A stretch of DNA of 64,000 nucleotides from Macrobrachium rosenbergii (lineage: Eukaryota; Arthropoda; Malacostraca; Decapoda; Palaemonidae), in the NCBI RefSeq assembly GCF_040412425.1, contig NC_089782.1:20905622-20969621 (forward strand), written 5' to 3'. A program made the position numbers and the translations under genes. The number at the start of each line of letters is the position of its first letter. Positions within the stretch are counted from its first letter, which is position 1. Below the pieces are notes generated by a model. It saw only the letters and a list, made by a program, of their open reading frames with translations. It had not been told where the DNA came from and made no database searches. Shown piece by piece: positions 25,660 through 38,904 of the stretch.

Positions 25660-26040
25660 CCAATTTTATCTGCCCCCATGAAGCATGTGAACCTTCTTCC
25701 ATGTACTCATAATTCAATTCTTAATATATAGTTGATCCACTATACATATCCATGCGTAAACTATCCTTGCTCTTCCCTGGTCAGTTCTTCTGTTAACTCA
25801 GCAAAACTGCTTGCCTTACATATTATCAGGTATACTAAGATTTGTTTTGCCCGTATAAAACCTGTAGTCTCCTCCAACACCTTTACCTTTACATACAGTT
25901 ACAATATTCATCTTGCCTATTTCCTTTGCATCCCTCATCCTGACTTGTTACGAGCTCCGATCTGTCACTTGATTACTTTATCCTTGCCATGCAGCATCAT
26001 CTCACTTTCGAAATCATGAAATTCTGGCACGTTTCATCAA
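25660..26040 (-). mobile_element. LINE family A relic 2: RT N-terminal half
   Basis: On the minus strand TVCKGKGVGGD (about 25900-25868) matches the family V(P)LYKGKGDRGD box. After it come IPDNM-GKQF, matching the SIPGK-YGR box, and LTEELTREEQG (about 25797-25765), matching LTEGLIGEEQGGF. A shifted frame then gives VDQLYIKN, matching VDQIFILKQ. These are the first conserved RT blocks, in order. No catalytic box follows, so the copy is truncated. Confidence 0.7.
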
Positions 26041-26494
26041 TCGATTCTTAACTGCCTATCGTATTTTCCTTAGAGTCAATCCCACAAGAATTCTGAAATT
26101 TGCTCTACCGTTTCTACTCTTGCAATATTTAAATCTGCCTCTTTTCAGCCCTATACATCAGACATGTCTTTGAAATTCCCTTCATGGGTAAGAGACTGCA
26201 TATTCTTCTGACATCATTTCTATGTTAGCATTTTTTATTCCAATACCCATTTAGTTATTAATATTTCTCGTTGCATGTACTTCCAAGCAGTACCGGTACC
26301 TTTCAAATGGAGAAGTACTTGCTAAATACCTTTGTAATCGCATTATATCCTATTATCTTTATGGTGCATTTGTCTGTGTATACGCCAATATGTTCACATG
26401 CAGGTAATTAGTATCTCAAAAGTTATAGTAATGTAATTTGAACAATTAAGCCTTTTAAACTGAGTAGATATTGAATGAGTTATATGCTCATTAA

Positions 26495-26497
<3 letters not shown>

Positions 26498-26574
<77 letters not shown>

Positions 26575-26575
26575 G

Positions 26576-26658
<83 letters not shown>
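26498..26658. repeat. Long (TA)n microsatellite
   Basis: About 160 bp of TA, interrupted near 26567-26582 by a short CACACATG segment. Confidence 0.97.
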
Positions 26659-26659
<1 letters not shown>

Positions 26660-27366
26660 TCGGAATTTTTAAGACCGCAAAGGAGTCAAACCAGACCAGA
26701 AAGTGTGTGTCTGTTTGCATGTGAAACGAGCTCAAATTTTTGTGCAGTACATGTAGAGTAATGGGGTTGAAAAGGTGAGAACTGACGTGATACGGGGGAG
26801 ATTTCGTAAATGAATTACAAAGTGAGTTAGTATAGATCAGTGGTTACATTAGAGAATTTTCAGGTTGGTTTATTAACGGAAGGAACGAGCTAGGATAGAT
26901 AGAGGAAAATAAAAGTATAATTCAAAATTATTAGAAGGAAAAGGGAAAGATAAAGAATGAGTGCTAAAGTGAAATAAATTTGGTAGAGTTAGAACGGAAG
27001 GACCCAAATCTCTTGAAATCACAGCTCTGTGTTACAAATAAGAAAAGAGCAGTAGAGTGTCTGTAATGTGGAAATGTTTGCACTTGGTGCACTTGTATTA
27101 AGCAGCTAATGCTGGGGAAGTTCCTGTTATTTATGTTTGCCACGTTTCCACTTTAGCATTATAGTAGACCACGGCACTGATTTTTGTGGAGCGAAGCACA
27201 AAATTTAATTCGTATCCACCCATAGCTCCGCTTTTGAGGATTGAATGGGCAGTCGGTGAACAACCCTCGGTTTTGAATTAGCTGCTTTATATACAAAAGG
27301 AACATTCTTGTATATATAAGAAAAGACAGTCTTATGAAGTTGATAATTTTTCTAACATACCCCACA

Positions 27367-27368
<2 letters not shown>
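26660..27368. other. No supported gene
   Basis: Stretch 26760-27080 is purine-rich on the plus strand and could be decayed LINE 5' sequence, but no specific match could be made. Confidence 0.35.

Positions 27369-27369
<1 letters not shown>

Positions 27370-27435
<66 letters not shown>
27370..27435. repeat. (GA)n microsatellite
   Basis: About 33 GA units, read as poly-SL on the minus strand. Confidence 0.96.
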
Positions 27436-27437
<2 letters not shown>

Positions 27438-27439
27438 TG

Positions 27440-28335
27440 AAATAAATGGCCAATAACAAATGAAAGCGTGAACCGTAAATCCTATTCTTCTTCAATGTTG
27501 CTAATGTCGTGATGTTGAAGCATGGCTGCGTGCATGAAAAATTTCTTTTAGTCACTGACGTTGTGGAGCCAACAAGAATGATGATTCTTCAACACAACAG
27601 CTGCACTTGTCTAGAGTAAAGAACACGACTGGCTAATAACTCCCTCGAATTTTATGACCAGTGGGGTATTTAATCCCTTGTAAACAAGACTTGTTTTCAG
27701 AAACCAGAAGATTTTATAGTGGCAAAGGGCGAGAGGGTATTTTACTGCTCTCAGTTTTGGGGACGACATTTCCTCTTATTTGTTTAGGAAAACTTTTGCC
27801 AGAAAATAATTGTCTCTTCCTTTCCAGGGTCCGCATAAGGTTTTGTATGATTATTCGCTTGGAAGGAAAACTCTTTCAAAGCATATTGCAAAAATGTAAT
27901 AATTTCAACTGCTCCTTTTAAAAATTTATTAACAAAAGTAATTTTTTTCTTAAGTTTCACGATTCTAAAATGCGTTAACGGTTTTATCTTCATGTATTAG
28001 GTTTCCTAGGGATTGTTCAGTATAGATTAAATACGAAAAGGTTTTATATAGCTTCAAACTAATCATGTAAAGGCTCGTGGTGTTTTATTTTGTCGATAAA
28101 TCAGGCTCATGTCGTTCTTGGGCCAGTCTATAACAGCCATGTATTTCTGGAGCGAAAAAGTCAGAAGTCATTGGCACATTCCTTCTTCAGCTGATGACTC
28201 ATAGATGCAACTCTGAGCAATCGTCTCCCGATTCGGAGATGCGTATTACATCTGGGCAGAAATGTTTCCACACTACAATCACAAGGACTATTCTATCCAT
28301 CCACATATTGCATGTAATTTTCCTCTTCAAAAATT
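27440..28335. other. No supported gene
   Basis: Overlapping opposite frames (27661-27921 plus, 27784-27993 minus) show no known motif. No repeats were found. Confidence 0.4.
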
Positions 28336-28339
28336 AGTA

Positions 28340-29290
28340 TAGGCAAATCTACATTTTATATGCAACCATTTCTTTCGTCCTGCATGCTTTACTTCTCTTT
28401 CCATGAACCCTTTCACTAACCCATCTATTAAAACAGTACTGTAGATAACTGGAACCTACTCTCACAAAACACCAGGTGCACTCCTGTTTGTATATTCTAA
28501 CATTGGTATACATGACTTCCATCACGAAGCTTTCAAATCTTGTTTTTCGCAAATGTAAAGCTCACCACACCATCCTTGTGGCATCTTTTATTCAGTCCAT
28601 CTTAATGTTTCTGTAGATCCACACACGACAAATTTCTTTTATTGTTTACCTGACCACGGTTCTCCCCTTTTTTTATTGCAACTGTACATGAATTAATAAC
28701 AATCTTTTTTTTTTTTGCTCATTAAACATTACATACCTCACTTGTATCCTGCAAAGCGTTTATTTCTTTGTATACACCTGCAAGAAAACCCTGATATCAC
28801 AATAAACATATCGCTGAACATTAAGTTTACTATTTTCATATTTGAACTCATTTGCATACACCAAATGTGTTGTTTTCATTCCCTTCTTATGTCAAACTCA
28901 TGCGTTTAATTAAATTTAAAGGAACATTCTTAACCCTTCCTTCCCATGAAATTACTCGCCCTTGCATAATTTTCTATGTGTAAATTATACGCCTTCTTTT
29001 TTTGGAACAGCATACATACAACAATCTAGTTTAATCCAGAACTAATATAAAAAAGACCTTTCCGTCCTCATTCATGCTAGTCAAAACCTGTTAGACATAA
29101 CTTCAAACTCTCCAAAAAAGTTTTATGCCCATATTCATGTTGTTTCATGAGCATGGGTCATATGCATTCAGTATCTTTCTGACATAGCCAGATCTTTTAC
29201 CCCGTCTGCCCCACACCTTTCTATAACATACAATCCCTCCGTTCTTCACAATCTTGCTCACCACTCTTCATATCAGGGAAGTGTGGTTGT
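28340..29290 (-). mobile_element. LINE family A relic 3 (weakly conserved)
   Basis: On the minus strand SLKLCLTGFD (about 29110-29080) matches KLNLCLAGFGEYE, the endonuclease-domain segment of the copy at 61.8 kb. Upstream on the same strand a broken frame gives CEERRDCML, at the position of the usual EERD-FW box. About 550 bp further on, frame 28349-28552 contains CFVRVGSSYLQYCF and then TVLIDGLVKGF in another frame, resembling the segment between the DLEKAYDR and FADD boxes (ACVRVG ... FN-YMDG). No catalytic box survives. Assignment rests on several short collinear similarities. Confidence 0.45.
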
Positions 29291-29345
29291 GGGGAGGGGC
29301 CTCTTGAACACCAGGAATTTATTCCTGGTTCGAGTTCACATGTCC
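29280..29345 (+). repeat. Possible tRNA-like element (weak)
   Basis: GGTTCGAGTTC at 29328-29338 is one base off the Pol III B-box consensus. It follows the palindrome CCAGGAATTTATTCCTGG. A TGGTTGTGGGG string about 43 bp upstream resembles an A box. No cloverleaf can be drawn. A similar isolated B-box-like GGTTCGAGCTC is at 49604-49614. Confidence 0.3.
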
Positions 29346-29349
29346 ATCA

Positions 29350-30245
29350 TAATTGAAACTGATTTCCTTCGGTGTAAATCTAGTGGATTTTTCAATTAAG
29401 TTGATATTGTCTTAATAAATAATCCCAATCATTATACCTCAAACTCCGATGCTATGCCAATAGTGATACCTGTTAAGGAATAGTCAGTCATCGGTCTGTG
29501 GTGGTCATCTTTTTTATTATATTAATAAATTAATGAAAACTATCATTTAACCCCGATGAGTACAAGGTTAAACTGTATTTTGGGATAGTCCCCTGGCAGG
29601 TCATCCAACATACCTGCCAGCATTGTAGGGGTAGGCTTGATTGAATTCTTGAAATACTATAGTTTGGCTTACACTTGTGCCTCTCTCACCTCTGTCATTA
29701 TGGCGGTGCTCACATTTTGTAACAAGTTAGGGACTGACTTTGAGAGTCAGCACCTGCTTTGACCACTAGAGGAGAAGTGAACTTCATGAAAAATGAACGA
29801 TACATTTGTAAGATTTTCAAGTAAGTTTTTCTGCTTTTTCATCTTCTCTCGAATGATTCAATGACCATACTATTATTCTTGAACCCTCCGACAACTCGTA
29901 AAGATATCCTTGGCGAGGTTCAAGGAAATTTACACCAACCATCCCCTTCTGTCCCTAGAGTGGGACTAAGTTACACAAATATTTATGACCGTGGATGAGG
30001 TTAATCTTTACTTGGCAGCATTTTGGACTCATAAAGACTAAATTAACGAAGGATAAGATTGTCTTGGGCGTCTCAGATCCTAACTTGAACAATAAATGGC
30101 AAACTCTAGGTCTTAGCAGCTGTGACATATATTTTTTAATACTAAGGAAAAAATTAAGTGCACGGGACATCGATTTACGCTTCACTTCGGCTCGTCTGAA
30201 TAAAGTGTGAGGTTATTAGGCTCCTCCACTCTTGTGGGGTTTAAA
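29350..30245. other. No firm feature; possibly 5' part of the gag relic
   Basis: Two opposite frames (29955-30185 minus, 29995-30210 plus) overlap. The plus one lies just upstream of the gag motifs at 30.3 kb and may be the diverged N-terminal part of that ORF, but it shows no specific motif. Confidence 0.35.
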
Positions 30246-30299
30246 CTCCTTGAAGGGTTTTATAAGTGCTCTTTGACCCACTACCTGCTACGAAAAGAA

Positions 30300-30570
30300 A
30301 ATTTTAGATGATCTTAGAGACCAGGGTAAAATAGAAGTAGAGAGAATCATGAAAAGGTCAGCGATGCAGATGCAACCGTTGCCAAATCTTTGGTCACAGT
30401 AGCATCTTGAAGGTTCAACACACAAGGAAGCCGTTTGTCTGTCCCCTGTGGTAATGAAGAACACGGTATATGAGGCAAGGAGCCTAAGTGTAACAAGGTA
30501 TATACTACAAAAGTCGTAAGTCTGTGCACTTGTGGTACATGGAACTCCACCTTATGGCCGCAATGCAGCA
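30300..30570 (+). pseudogene. Jockey-type LINE ORF1 (gag) relic
   Basis: The plus strand reads DDLRDQGKIEVERIMKR at about 30307-30357, resembling the L-DQGV-EVRRI-KR segment of Jockey/CR1-type ORF1 proteins. After an internal deletion comes RCNRCQIFGH (30367-30398), the start of a CX2CX4H zinc knuckle preceding the usual last Cys. Then comes CGNEEHGI-GKEPKCNK in another frame (about 30447-30500), the second knuckle and the KC-NC start of the third. Stops and frameshifts show it is dead. No matching reverse transcriptase follows within the next kilobase. This protein type binds RNA in the retrotransposon particle. Confidence 0.65.
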
Positions 30571-30839
30571 TTCGTCGTTTTGGAAAGAGATTTTTGCTAC
30601 CGATTAACATGGTAAACTGCGTTATAAGTGAGCAAGAGCTCTAAGCAGGAATGCCAGACCTTGAATGACTTTTGTCAGTATTGTTTTTTTGTTGTCAGGT
30701 ATTGGCATTTTTGTCGAAGCTAGGTAGGCAGTTTTATGAATTGCTTATTCTTTAGAAAACTTGTACATTATCGATAGTAATAATGTTAACACTAGCAGTA
30801 ATTTTTGGTAAGCTTTGTTTATAAGTTTGAGACCTCTCC

Positions 30840-31240
30840 CAGTGTTAACACTTTACGTACTACAATAAAATTACTACAGTGAGTCATCGATAGTAACTAC
30901 GTATGTTACAAAGGACAATGAAACCTCGCAAATAATTGTGACTTGGACTGAGTGCTTTCTGTAACAATGAAGGGTCAGTAATAGTTTTAACGTTTTATGG
31001 ACGCTTTAAAGCAAACAAAATATTTGATAGTGATTGTACTTTTTGTAACGCTGTACACTGCAAAGAAGCTTCATCAATAAATATAACTTTTACTGTACCT
31101 TGTATACTACAGTGGAACCTCGATAGCGATTCAACGTTTGCTGACCTTTGTATACCACAATGAATCCTCGATGGTAATTGTGCCGTTTTATGAACGCAGT
31201 ATACTACAATGAAGCAGTATTCAACCTCGCGGTAACTCTT
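30840..31240. repeat. Degenerate about 60-bp tandem repeat
   Basis: Variants of TACTACARTGAA.CCTCGATAGTAA recur near 30858, 30903, 31109, 31156 and 31200. They are separated by a shared (A)CGTTTTATG(G)AC and CTTTGTATAC block. Copies are strongly diverged and some are incomplete. CAGTGGAACCTCGAT also resembles the terminal repeat of pogo/Tigger-type transposons, so a decayed transposon cluster is an alternative. Confidence 0.55.
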
Positions 31241-31249
31241 TAAAGACCG

Positions 31250-32322
31250 CGGGGCAAATGCCGTTCAAATTCTTGTTAAACGTTTGCTATTAAATTTCAC
31301 AACTGCATGCTCACATAACTCAGCATGCCATCTCGCAATTGTTATGATTTTAGATTTGATTCCCGTCATCATTGCCTCTAAAGATAATGTGAACTTATTG
31401 CGAATTGGTGGGAAATCGAATGATTTACACCCACCCAGTGGTCTCTACGACACCACTTTCCCATTCCTCCCCCCCCCCAATATCAGCATGTCATTTCGTA
31501 AGACTAATTTGGACCAAAACTTTAAGATTTTCCTTTTATTTTATTAGTATATGATGTTGAACCCAACCTGCGATGCCTCCGACTATGCTTTCCCATTTTC
31601 CCTCACGGCAGCATGGTAGTACGAACCACTGGTATGAACTTGGCTAAAAGTTTATTTTCATATAATTTTATTACTTATCTTCGCTTTACCAAGTTTAACA
31701 AATAAAATATAACTTTCCATCGCCTTAAGATAGGTTCTCTAATATGATTTTGGGGTAAAACGAACGGCCGTGGGCTTTCTGACGTAATTAGAGTATTATT
31801 TAATTGATACGCAGCGATTGAAACACCACAACATAATCCTTTTGTTTTGGCACAACTCATTGCCTTGAATGGCTTGATATATCAGTTCCAAATTTGCAAC
31901 ACATTATTCCTATGGCTGTAGAATGGCTTTTATAAGATTTTAATGTTTCTCGTAAAAACATGAATGCTCTGCAATTTGTTGGCTCAATTTTATGAATGAT
32001 ATATTTGTCACCATTTATATATCTACTATTTATTCACTGATAAATGATAAGCTGTTAACTGTCATCGTATCAAACGCGATGCCTTTGTAACAGTCTCCAT
32101 TACAGTCTCTTTTGAGGAACGAGCTCAGAAGTGAGATAAATGGCCTTTGCTTTTTCTTTCTTTACCCTTCATGTATCTTTTTGTTGTTAACTTAGTTATT
32201 TGTTACTTTTTATTTCTCTTAGTCTTCTAGTATTACCAAGAAAATAAAGATGCGAGTGGTATTTCAGGAAGTTTATGTCTCTAGGTGATTTATTTTGTGT
32301 TTCATATATAAATTATATATAT
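31250..32322. other. No supported gene
   Basis: Two unidentified frames, 31284-31547 plus and 31675-31860 minus. No repeat was seen. Confidence 0.4.

Positions 32323-32324
<2 letters not shown>

Positions 32325-32415
<91 letters not shown>
32325..32415. repeat. Compound (TA)n(TG)n microsatellite
   Basis: About 33 TA units followed by about 12 TG units. A degenerate CA/TATG region follows to 32475. Confidence 0.96.
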
Positions 32416-32641
32416 TTGTGTGTATACATACAGTACACAAACACACACACATGTATGTATTATGTATGTAGATATATGTATATTATTATTATACATATTT
32501 CAGTGATTGTTTGAAACTATTCTGTGGCATTTTATTTTGATCCGATTTATCATTCGATTTCTCAAGTTTTTCTTAAGTATAACGTTTGTAGTAGAAAATA
32601 CGGAAGGTATGTGTTAAAGCGAAGGGCCACTAATATGAAAA

Positions 32642-32645
<4 letters not shown>

Positions 32646-32700
<55 letters not shown>
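32646..32700. repeat. (TA)n microsatellite
   Basis: About 27 TA units. Confidence 0.95.
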
Positions 32701-32702
<2 letters not shown>

Positions 32703-33143
32703 TGTATATATTATATATAAATATATATATCTTCTTGTGTGTGTTTGTAGACAATATTTCTTTTTGCATTCTTTGCTCAAGGGAGCTTACCCTTCCTCTT
32801 TCCACAACCAGTGATATCAACCTGTGTCCGTTAGCATAAGCCTGTTTCTCTTGGCGTCCCCTTTTCCCCAACCCCACCAATCTCCAAATCTCTCTTCCCC
32901 ATCTCCACCTTTCCTCATCCCCTCCGACAGCTCCTTCCGCGGGTAATCATGGTGATATGGTACCAATTAAGGTTAGAATTCATGGCAAGAAGAACAACAA
33001 TCGTCCTTCACAATCCAGGGCCCGAGAAACACAGATGGATATCACGCCGCCCAAGAACAATAATAGCAATCTTCAGCACACTGTACATTATACCAGAGAA
33101 GGCGACACGAGAGATAACGAATCCAAACATCCGTCCTGTGCTC

Positions 33144-33147
<4 letters not shown>

Positions 33148-33212
<65 letters not shown>

Positions 33213-33216
33213 ACAA
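33148..33216. repeat. Compound (TC)n(AC)n microsatellite
   Basis: About 20 TC units followed by about 13 AC units. Two long plus frames (32949-33317 and 32957-33406) cross it in different registers, so I do not accept either as a gene. Confidence 0.95.
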
Positions 33217-33219
33217 CAA

Positions 33220-34745
33220 CAAAACTTACCCCTCTATTCCTTACCTTCTTTTTCACAAACTATTTTCAATTTCTACATATTGTTTTAGACCAGTATATGC
33301 ACGGGGGAAATTATTAATTTTTTCTCGATTTCATAAGACCCTTACCCTTTATGAAGTACCATCATCTAAGTTAAATTATGGATGCTGTTATATACGGTAT
33401 ATCTAAGTTTTGTCAGATTAAGTTGGTAGACATTTTATTTATATAATATAGGTTAAACACAGAGCATATAGAACATGATATGAGGGATGGTCTTTGCTAT
33501 TAACTTTGATATTTGAATGTTTCAGTAAATGCTACATGTCAACGTCAAGTCACATTGCAGCTGTTGTATGCTGGTGGTATAAATATATAAACATATATAA
33601 AAAGCTGGCTGTTACCAGTCGAAGTCATGATAGCCAAGATTCTGCTAAAAGACGTTTTCCCAGAAGAAATTTGCATGAGATATATTTCCCTTTAAGATGA
33701 CGAGGGATAAACAGTAAGATCCTTAATTTTATGTTTATCTAGTGAGTCCCTCTTTTTGTTGTCCCGCTATAGTTGTCTATGTGTTGTCATTTTTAATAAC
33801 AAGTTGAACGCATAAAACTGAGACTTTTTTCCAACATAACTTTCGCCATTACTTCCCAAAACAAAGTCTCTCGGAAACGATGAAGCGGAATAATGGAAAC
33901 TCTTTACAGTTTCAGGGATTTTGTTACACCTGGTGAGAAATTAGAAGGAAAAGTAATGGATGCACGAAAGCGTCAAGTTAGGCTGTCAGTTCTGAATGCA
34001 TTTTCTCTTATGTACTCGAGAGAAGAACTAGAAATTTCAACATGAAAAATTATTTGCAGAGAGGAAATAGAAATTTTAACTGCAAGAAATATATACAGAA
34101 AAGAATTTAAAACATTAGCTTAAAGGAATATGTAGTTATTTCCATGTAATAAAGTGAAAGAGCGAGAGGGAAGACAAATTACCGTGGCCTCCGCTCTGTC
34201 TTTCCAGCTAGATAGATTTTTCTGACGGATTTTGCTGTGCGGAAAGACATATGAAATCCAAGTGGTCATAACGTATAGTCACACACTTTGGATTATGGAG
34301 GCTAATATTACACAAGAAAGTGATTTGTTTCACGCAAACATTTTTAAGCTTAAACAGTATTTTCTTTCACGAATGAGGATGACAAAAGAAAAAGAAAACA
34401 CCTGAACGCAAAATTTAATGGCAATTACAGCAGAAAAATTATTAAACTCAAATACCAGATGACTGGACAAAAATTTTTTCTGTACACTTCCCTTTCCAGT
34501 CTGAATCATGAATTATTTCTCTGCTCTTAATTGTAAAAGTATAAAAGACGACATTTTGTCTGTGTTCATATTTCAAGTACTATTTTTTAATTGTGTAGTG
34601 TTGGTAGACAGTGAATATTTTTTTTATTCGCCCTTACCTTAACAATCTGTGGAATTAAAATGGTCGTTCATATTTAGCAATTGCAGTTTTCCTGTTTTGT
34701 TTCTCTTCATGACAGAGTTTATTTGCTGACAATTTTCAGGCTATT
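33220..34745. other. No gene; degenerate about 40-bp tandem at 34019-34130
   Basis: AGAGAAGAACTAGAAATTTC, AGAGAGGAAATAGAAATTTT and AGAAAAGAATTTAAAAC begin three successive units of about 40 bp. Nothing else was identified. Confidence 0.4.
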
Positions 34746-35168
34746 TTACTTGCTGCATTTCATTTTGATTGCATACAGCTCCTTTGGAAGCAGTTCCTTA
34801 GGAAAGAAAATAATTGAACGAAAGTTTGACCCATCTAGTGATGCGCGAAGGTTATTCTTCATCGCTTGATCTAATCGAACAGCTCCATCTAGCTCGATAA
34901 ATGACAGGTGCGATTGACTGCCTCTCACCTGGGCAAAAAACGCCCTGAGAACTACATCAGTGTTCAGGAAAGAGAGGCGCAATATCTCGTTTATCCAAAC
35001 ACATTCGGAGGCACGCTTATTGCCTACGATAGTCTCTAAATGCTGTGCGTTAGATTCGGCTCCCTTTTTCTTTTCCGCTCCTTCCGAGCCATTCTCTGTA
35101 ACTTTAGCGCCCATTGCTTCGGTTGGACTCTGTCTTTCATTTTGGAACATTTTGGATTTCGATAACAT
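34746..35168 (-). other. Unidentified 140-codon open frame (low support)
   Basis: This is one of the longest frames here not made of simple repeats or transposon sequence. It has a Glu/Lys-rich N-terminal third (KVTENGSEGAEKKKGAES) and ends NRS-like KMKCSK. No signal peptide, membrane segment or motif is recognised, and a plus frame of 70 codons overlaps it. It may be an exon, but chance is equally likely. Confidence 0.2.
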
Positions 35169-35169
35169 T

Positions 35170-35740
35170 TAACAAAAGGATGATGAAATAATGTAACTAC
35201 ATGTACATTTATATTTTTTTTTTTTAGTCATTCAAAGGCTTGTCTCACAATTGGTCTATGATATCTGTCTTGTAACGCGTAACATGAATCAAGAAAAATT
35301 TCCTTTTCAATATTGCTGACGAAATTTCATTAATTCAAGGTACCTAAAAGTGACAACGACAGAAACTGAATAAGTATTTTACTTAACGCACCGCAAAAAG
35401 TGGCCAAGATTGGAATTAGAAACTGAAGTGAGGTTTGGGAAGGCTTTATGGAAATAAAATACAATGTGCGTCCATTTATTAATCCTGTGGCTAAGAACGG
35501 TGACCTAAGGCTGATAAACTCCGCGTTTACATATGCCGTCGTCCAGCCCCGGGCAGTCTTCCTCGCCACTGGCCTTTATATAAGTAAACAAAATGAAGGT
35601 ACTTTGGTCCGAGTTTTAAAAAGTTACGCAACTCTCCTTGGAGAACTAATAGGACAAGAGATTGGGAGATAATTAGAAGTGGTAGCTAGGATCATATGGA
35701 TGGTGAAAAACGTGTATGATTCTGATGTGTTAAGTGAAGG
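35170..35740. other. No supported gene
   Basis: Overlapping opposite frames (35330-35569 minus, 35448-35672 plus) show no known motif. Confidence 0.4.
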
Positions 35741-35742
35741 AG

Positions 35743-35762
35743 GAGAGAGAGAGAGAGAGAGA
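35743..35762. repeat. Short (GA)n run
   Basis: About ten GA units abut the left end of the inverted-repeat element that follows. Confidence 0.85.
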
Positions 35763-35763
35763 C

Positions 35764-36850
35764 CTACTTAGCATTTCAAGCCCGTTGTCGCATAGGTTTT
35801 CTTGAATATCTTTTTTTATATATATCAACTGTGTCTTCTTGATATTTATTTACCGACCGATATGCGCAAAAGTCCATCCAACTGTATCAGCTATGGCAAG
35901 CATGTTCCGGTATTGTCATCGTGGATGCCGCAATGTATTTGCATTACGGCAGTTCGCTGCATATGATGCAGAGAAGGTAGCCAATGGACTAAGAAGGGTT
36001 CCCCTTTACCATAATGCACCGGAACATGATTGAATGATTTTAAAATTCTTTTATCAAATTGACAATTATAGCATTCTGTTGAAGGATTTTGATTGTTGAA
36101 ACCAGTAGGCCTATTTAGGCGCTTGCAGCCCGCTGCATAGGTTTATATTTCAGTGATAAGGAAACAAATATACCTGCCTTCATTTTTAGCTGTACTGCTT
36201 AATATTTCTATAAGCTTGTTGATGGGCATTTCCAAAATAAAATAAACAAATTATATGTTCAGTGTCTTGGTGGAATTGCAATTTTTGTGCATATTACACA
36301 CTTTTTTTTTTTTACTATACATAATGTATATAGTGGTGTTGTTAAAAAAAAAAAACTACTATTTCATCCATTTTTCACCTTTTCATTTCCACACCTGCAC
36401 ACTCTCATAATCAAAACTGGCCCACTACCACCCCATTCTCACGGTAATAAATAAAAACATAAATGATATATAAAAGCATGCAAGTGCCTATATGAAAGAT
36501 ACTGAATAGAAAATGGTTATTGTCGGTAATTCAAAACGTAAAAAGCCTTATCGTAGTACACTCTTCCATTCATAAGTTTGAGACAGAGAGAGAAACGAGT
36601 GGGCGGGGCTTCCTTTTCTAACTTTCTAGCTAAGCCAAGGACGGGTGTTCGGATATCTACAACGAATGTTGAGAAAATTGAAAAAGCTCAAGAGTAAATT
36701 GTCCTAATCAATAAATTCTGGTACGTCATTATTTTGCCCAAAATTACCGGAGGGTCTAAAACATGCTCTGCCAAAATATCAAGATACAGTTGATATATAA
36801 AAAGATATTCAAGAAAACCTATGCGACAACGGGCTTGAAATGCTTAGTAG
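35764..36850. mobile_element. 1.09-kb inverted-repeat DNA element (MITE-like)
   Basis: CTACTTAGCATTTCAAGCCC at 35764-35783 and the sequence that follows to about 35850 are mirrored by the reverse complement of 36757-36850. Shared blocks in order are GCATTTCAAGCCCGTTGTCGC, ATAGGTTTTCTTGAATATC and ATATATCAACTGT.TCTT. The termini are therefore CTACT(T/A)AGCA... on both sides. A third, partial copy of the terminal motif (GCAGCCCGCTGCATAGG) lies inside at 36126-36142. The only internal frame (35839-36033, 64 codons) has no transposase motif, so this is a non-autonomous element of undetermined superfamily. No clear target-site duplication was seen. Confidence 0.8.
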
Positions 36851-36854
36851 AAAA

Positions 36855-37085
36855 GGTTGAGTAGAGGTGGTGAAAGAAGTATTTGAAAGGAAGGGAATTA
36901 ATATCCGGGAAGTGCGAGAATTCGTGTCAGATAAGGTGTGAATGGTGCAGTGTTTGTAGGGTGTTTTAATATGCTACTGATGAGCTTTCCGAGCACGTTT
37001 ATGAAGCGGCTAATATTGTAAAAGCTTTACGGGAAAGGTGGTTCACCCACGATTAATTAGTTAAAATTTAGATGTGGCAGTAACC
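36855..37085 (+). mobile_element. Detached LINE 5'-region fragment
   Basis: This stretch is collinear with 61065-61265, upstream of the LINE at 61.8 kb. Both contain GTGCGA(A/G)A, GGTG(T)GAATG.TGCAGTGT.TGTAG, TRCTR.TGAGC, a (T/G)TATGA(A/G)G(C)GGCTAAT block and finally AGATGTGGCAGT(A/G)AC. The stretch is therefore part of the same repeat, cut by the (TA)n tract at 37.1 kb. It carries no protein motif. Confidence 0.75.
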
Positions 37086-37108
37086 ATTTTATTTTCTTGA
37101 TTTGTCGT

Positions 37109-38310
<1,202 letters not shown>

Positions 38311-38312
38311 GA

Positions 38313-38314
38313 CG

Positions 38315-38378
<64 letters not shown>

Positions 38379-38380
38379 GA
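38313..38380. repeat. Compound (ACT)n(AAT)n microsatellite
   Basis: About 11 ACT units change directly into about 11 AAT units. Confidence 0.96.
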
Positions 38381-38904
38381 GGGGGTCTTACTTCATTCTC
38401 AATAGGAATGTAAGTTATCGTTCTCTCTTATTTGAGAAAAAAGTTTTGAAGGCTTTGAATTATTGTTTATGAAGGCATTTTTCAAATATAAGTATCTCGC
38501 CGATAGATAATGTTTTCTGTTGCGGAAGGCTTATTCTTTGTTTCATCATCCTCATGTGCCTTATGAATTTATTTTCTTATTTTTTTCTGAATATATAGAC
38601 CTTTGATTTTCAGGAGGTAGAAATCTTTGCGGGGCGGGGGGCTGTGTTTACCTTTTTATCGGCTCTCATTTTATTCTGCCGCTCTTCGGATATAATCTCG
38701 GCTTCAAGCTTACGAATGTGGCAGAAGAAAGGGAATAGAAAATTGTAATGTGGTAGTTATGTGAATGAAAAATAAATTGAAGACAACGACCACTGCCACA
38801 TTCGTCCTCTTAACTGCTGGCTCATGGGATGAACCCCAAACAAAATTAGCCCCTTCATATACTTTACTGAAGGCTCATCAGTACTGCGTCGATTCACCGT
38901 TCTC

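Noticed and set aside
32949..33406. 122- and 149-codon plus frames over the (TC)n(AC)n array
   Set aside because: Two frames share the same DNA in different registers, and openness comes from the microsatellite.
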